From: an uncultured Helicobacteraceae bacterium
GTDB taxonomy: Bacteria > Campylobacterota > Campylobacteria > Campylobacterales > UBA6016
Direction: 5' to 3'
Length of the DNA: 8,116 nucleotides
Assembly: GCA_937973585.1 (NCBI GenBank)
Contig: CALJKN010000016.1
Location: 1-8,116 of the forward strand
The translations under genes and the position numbers were made by a program. The number at the start of each line of letters is the position of its first letter. The first letter of the stretch is position 1. Below are positions 5,569 through 8,116 of this stretch, piece by piece. The notes under the pieces were generated by a model, which ran no database searches, was not told where the DNA came from, and saw only the letters and a program-made list of their open reading frames with translations.

Positions 5569-7071
5569 TAGAACATTTTGTTGTATCGTGTTTGCTTGCG
5601 CCATTGCAAACGAGCCGGATTGGGCTAGAATGTTTCTTTTTGAGAAGTTTGCAGACTCTTCGGCAAAGTCAACATCTCTAATTTGCGATTCTGCCGCTTT
5701 GACCGATACGTGCGTTGTTGAGATATTGTTTATCGTAACGGTTAGCTGGTTTTGAACAGAACCTAGGTCTGCCCTGATTTTATCCAGTAGCTTCATAGCT
5801 GATTCCGCAATATCCATAACCATCATGGCACCCGTTCTAGTCGTAACGCCTGAACCCATATAGGCCGAGGCTCCGCCCGATTCTGCTTGGTTTGCATATG
5901 CGCCTGCCGCAAGACCTTGGCTTGATGTATAATTGGCTCTTACGCTACCTAGATTTAAAATGGTATTTGCACCGGCAGAGTTTAGATTGCCGGTTAGTGT
6001 CCCGTTTGTATCGCTAACTAGTATATCTCTCGCATTTAGAGACGTTAGTGTTAATCTTCCATAGTTATTATTTGACGTTGTTCCAGCAGATAATGTTAGA
6101 TCGTCATGATTGGCAAGCCCAAGAAGTGAGCCAGAACTAATTGTTGTAACAGATATGCCTCTGCCGTCGGTTGATGTCAAAGTAATTCTTCCCATAATAT
6201 CGACACTAGCATACACCCCACTTTGAGTTGTAACAGCATTGATAGAATTTACTAATTTGCCGTCAGCATCACTATTCTTCATTTCCAAAACATCACCGAC
6301 GGTAATACCGTTTATAACTAAATTTCTAATGTCTCCGGCGGTAACAGCGGCCGAAGCGGTAGTAACGACTTTATAGCTAGCCCTCACACCCGTAATATCT
6401 GAGGCATTATTGATAGCTAATGCAAGAGCGCCTAAACCGGTTCCGGCGCTATTAGAAATAGTAACACCCTGCAGTGTAGTATTTGTTCCGTCTACATTTT
6501 GAAATGCCAATGTAGATATTCCTGCGGCACTAATGTTCGTAGACGTTTCAAATCTAACAGAACCGATTTTATCAGAGTTGGTAGCACCGATCGACGCTTT
6601 TACCGTTTCGTTTGAGTATGCGCCGATTTGGAACTCTTTATTTGTAAAGCTTCCGGCTAGTAGCTTCATACCGTTAAACGATGTTGTTGAGGCGATATTG
6701 TCAAGCTCTTCCATAAGTCTTACGATGTCGTTTTGGAGTGCTTGCCTTGATTGTGTACTTTGTCCGTCTTGCGCCGCTTGGGTTGCTTTGACTTTGATTG
6801 TATCTAGGATTTTTATTTGCTCATCCATCGCTTTGTCAGCCGTTTGGATAATCCCGATAGCATCGTTTGCATTTTTTACTGCTTGACCTAGCGCATTCGC
6901 CTGAGATAGTAGACTATCAGCGATAGCCATACCGGAGGCATCATCGGCGGCAGTATTGATTCTAAGACCTGATGATAGTTTTGCTAGAGCGCTATCTAAC
7001 TCTCTATTATTCATAACGCCATAGTTATGAGCGTTCATTGCTGAGATATTTGTGTTTATTCTAAAGCCCAT
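5554..7071 (-). CDS. Flagellin 3, FlaA/FlaB-like filament subunit (505 aa)
   Basis: This is the third filament subunit. It begins MGFRINTNISAMNA, the classical Campylobacter FlaA/FlaB opening, two residues longer than flagellins 1 and 2. D0/D1 continues with LSSGLRINTAADDASGMAI and LDTIKVKATQAAQDGQ (residues 89-104), then TTSFNG and TNKEFQIGA. The centre holds two diverged IN-type repeats: about 200-238 (QGVTISNSAGTGLGAL, INNASDITGVRASY) and 252-306 (VINGITVGD, INAVTTQSGVYAS, GRITLTSTDGRG). The C-terminus is SQIRDVDFAEESANFSKRN to QQNVLKLLQ. The start has AGAGG nine bases upstream. It carries a sigma-54 promoter and its own terminator, and maf follows it on the same strand. Its central domain differs clearly from the other pair, so it is an older paralogue. 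It is probably also a substrate of the adjacent Maf. Confidence 0.97.
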   Translation of the reverse strand: MGFRINTNISAMNAHNYGVMNNRELDSALAKLSSGLRINTAADDASGMAIADSLLSQANALGQAVKNANDAIGIIQTADKAMDEQIKILDTIKVKATQAAQDGQSTQSRQALQNDIVRLMEELDNIASTTSFNGMKLLAGSFTNKEFQIGAYSNETVKASIGATNSDKIGSVRFETSTNISAAGISTLAFQNVDGTNTTLQGVTISNSAGTGLGALALAINNASDITGVRASYKVVTTASAAVTAGDIRNLVINGITVGDVLEMKNSDADGKLVNSINAVTTQSGVYASVDIMGRITLTSTDGRGISVTTISSGSLLGLANHDDLTLSAGTTSNNNYGRLTLTSLNARDILVSDTNGTLTGNLNSAGANTILNLGSVRANYTSSQGLAAGAYANQAESGGASAYMGSGVTTRTGAMMVMDIAESAMKLLDKIRADLGSVQNQLTVTINNISTTHVSVKAAESQIRDVDFAEESANFSKRNILAQSGSFAMAQANTIQQNVLKLLQ

Positions 7072-7080
7072 CTTGTTAAA

Positions 7081-7086
7081 CCTCTT
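7081..7086 (-). promoter_or_regulatory. Ribosome binding site of flagellin 3
   Basis: The minus strand reads AAGAGG nine bases before the ATG at 7071. Its sequence differs from the AAAAGGATTT block shared by flagellins 1 and 2, in keeping with a separate origin for this gene's leader. Confidence 0.7.
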
Positions 7087-7111
7087 ATTTGGGATGAATT
7101 TTCACTTTTAG

Positions 7112-7128
7112 AGCACAAACCGTTCCAA
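7112..7128 (-). promoter_or_regulatory. Sigma-54 (RpoN) promoter of flagellin 3
   Basis: The minus strand reads TTGGAACGGTTTGTGCT, matching the -24/-12 consensus at GG and GC with exactly ten bases between them. Transcription would start near 7101, about 30 bases before the start codon, the same geometry as the flagellin 2 promoter. Confidence 0.85.
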
Positions 7129-7195
7129 CTTTTTATAAAAATCGTAAAAATGTTTTAAAGCCAATAAAATCAACGCTCTAGCGGGAGTCGAAAGA

Positions 7196-7201
7196 TATAA
7201 T
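7196..7201 (+). promoter_or_regulatory. TATAAT -10 box for the surA-like gene
   Basis: A perfect TATAAT lies 39 bases before the start codon, preceded by AT-rich DNA but without a recognisable TTGACA, as is usual in Campylobacterota. Transcription would begin near 7208. The flagellin 3 sigma-54 promoter lies about 70 bases away and points in the other direction. Confidence 0.5.
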
Positions 7202-7240
7202 ATAGTAAAATCAAGACAATAACCAATCGGGGAAAACAGT

Positions 7241-8071
7241 ATGAAAAAAGCTTTTTTGATTAGCGTGGCTACGGCTTTGACGCTTTCGGCGCAGATAGTA
7301 GACGGGGTTGCTATGACGGTAAACGGTAGAGTGGTTACTATGTTTGAGATAGTCAAACTAAGCGAAAGCGCAAAAATATCTAGACAAGATGCGATAGAAA
7401 AAATTATCGAAAAAAAACTAGAAGAGTATGAGTTAGAAAAACAAAACGTTAAAATAGACGATTTTGAGATAGAGCGGAGGATGGAGATGATAGCTTCATC
7501 TAACAATATGAGCCTTAGTCAGTTCAAAGAGGCGATAGAGAAAAACTTTTTGGGTGTATCTGAATACAAAAAAGATTTAAAAGAGAAAATAGCAAAAGAG
7601 AAGCTATATCAAAAAATCACATATCAAAAATATGCCGCCGTCGATGAGAAAGATTTGAAACTCTATTATGACAACAACAAAAACTCTTTTTCGGTTCCGG
7701 CAAAAATAGACACCTTGCAATATTCATCATCAAATAAGGTCGCACTAGAAAAGATGATATCGTCACCGCTCTCCGAGCATCAGGGCGTTGCCAAAGAAGA
7801 GGTTACGATAGAGACAAAAGCCCTTGATCCAGGGCTTTTATATGTGTTTAAAAATACAAAAGAGGGTTCTTTTACCCCGATTATCCCAATCAAAGATACG
7901 TTTGCCGTTTTTTACGTAAAAGATAAAAAAGATTTTGCAATAGCCGGTTTTGATAGTGTCAAATCTGAGGTAAGCGAAAGATATACAAAACAAAAAGAGA
8001 TGGATGCGGTGAGGGATTATTTTGAAAAATTAAAAGCTTCCGCAAAAGTAAAAGTATTTAGACTACCGTAG
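7241..8071 (+). CDS. SurA-like periplasmic chaperone (276 aa)
   Basis: This is probably a periplasmic chaperone for outer-membrane protein folding, resembling the short SurA-like proteins of Campylobacterota (Cj1289/HP0659 type; that comparison is from memory). Residues 1-17 form a signal peptide (MKK, then a hydrophobic stretch ending LSA), likely cut after A17. Residues 19-135 have the SurA N-terminal pattern: VDGVAMTVNGRVVTMFEI, a charged helical region, then MSLSQFKEAIEK and KEKIAKEKLYQK. A parvulin-sized segment (about 136-228) opens with LKLYYDNNKNSFSVPAKI and closes with DTFAVFYVKDKK, but lacks the HIL histidine and the GYHI motif of active parvulins. The last helix (about 236-266) would pack back on the N-terminal domain, as in SurA. 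GGGGA lies seven bases before the ATG. It is divergent from flagellin 3 and probably unrelated to motility. PpiD- or PEB4-type proteins are the alternatives. Confidence 0.8.
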   Translation: MKKAFLISVATALTLSAQIVDGVAMTVNGRVVTMFEIVKLSESAKISRQDAIEKIIEKKLEEYELEKQNVKIDDFEIERRMEMIASSNNMSLSQFKEAIEKNFLGVSEYKKDLKEKIAKEKLYQKITYQKYAAVDEKDLKLYYDNNKNSFSVPAKIDTLQYSSSNKVALEKMISSPLSEHQGVAKEEVTIETKALDPGLLYVFKNTKEGSFTPIIPIKDTFAVFYVKDKKDFAIAGFDSVKSEVSERYTKQKEMDAVRDYFEKLKASAKVKVFRLP

Positions 8072-8083
8072 GTTTTAAGGATG

Positions 8084-8106
8084 TAGCCTCTTTTTTTAAG
8101 AGGCTA
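8084..8106. terminator. Hairpin after the surA-like gene
   Basis: TAGCCTCTT (8084-8092) pairs perfectly with AAGAGGCTA (8098-8106) around a five-T loop, 12 bases after the stop codon. There is no T-run after the stem on the plus strand. It resembles the first hairpin after flagellin 1 (stem, TTTTT loop, no tail). It is likely the 3' end of this transcript. Confidence 0.6.
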
Positions 8107-8116
8107 TCGGTGCTTG

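Noticed and set aside
5490..5755. Two overlapping plus-strand frames across the 3' end of flagellin 3
   Set aside because: They are antisense to the highly conserved flagellin C-terminus and to its terminator; no evidence suggests expression.
7138..7158. Minus-strand CGATTT with an upstream TAAA, considered as a sigma-28 promoter for flagellin 3
   Set aside because: The spacing between the two elements is about nine bases instead of about fifteen, so the match is by chance in AT-rich DNA.
7108..7506. Minus-strand open frame of 132 codons overlapping the surA-like start and the flagellin 3 promoter
   Set aside because: It is antisense to a clear signal peptide and SurA-like domain, runs through a sigma-54 promoter, and has low-complexity Ser/Leu/Phe content typical of a shadow frame.

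Overview
The window looks like chromosomal DNA of a flagellated member of the Campylobacterota (the former Epsilonproteobacteria). Three flagellins carry the D0/D1 signature typical of that phylum, including the block LDTIKVKATQAAQDGQ seen in Campylobacter and Helicobacter flagellins. A Maf-type flagellin glycosyltransferase lies between two of them, and a short SurA-like periplasmic chaperone of the kind found in this group follows. The DNA is moderately AT-rich. I cannot name the genus. A free-living sulfur-oxidising relative such as Sulfurimonas or Sulfuricurvum would fit, but that is a guess.

Layout. Flagellin 1 (33-1559, +) starts just inside the window, so its promoter lies outside. The 403-base gap after it (1560-1962) holds two small hairpins that may act as terminators, an 11-base tandem repeat, a decayed piece of an IS3-family transposase OrfA (about 1739-1896) and a sigma-54 promoter (1905-1921). 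That promoter serves flagellin 2 (1963-3492, +, GTG start). Flagellin 2 converges with the maf gene (3546-5453, -) across a hairpin. Flagellin 3 (5554-7071, -) lies upstream of maf on the same strand, with its own terminator and its own sigma-54 promoter (7112-7128). A divergent surA-like gene (7241-8071, +) follows from a TATAAT-type promoter and ends in a hairpin.

How the parts work together. The three flagellins would be exported by the flagellar type III system and polymerise into the filament. The Maf protein would add a nonulosonic acid such as pseudaminic acid to Ser/Thr residues of their surface-exposed central domains before export. In this phylum such glycosylation is generally needed for filament assembly. 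Flagellins 1 and 2 are close paralogues, colinear to within one residue and with a 53-base stretch of perfect DNA identity. Flagellin 3 is more divergent and nearer to the classical Campylobacter FlaA/FlaB form (MGFRINTN start). The SurA-like protein probably serves outer-membrane protein folding and need not be related to motility.

I see no RNA gene, CRISPR array, intact mobile element or clearly new system. The least expected items are the transposase relic abutting the flagellin 2 promoter, the signs of sequence homogenisation between flagellins 1 and 2, and the parvulin-like domain that appears to have lost its catalytic residues.
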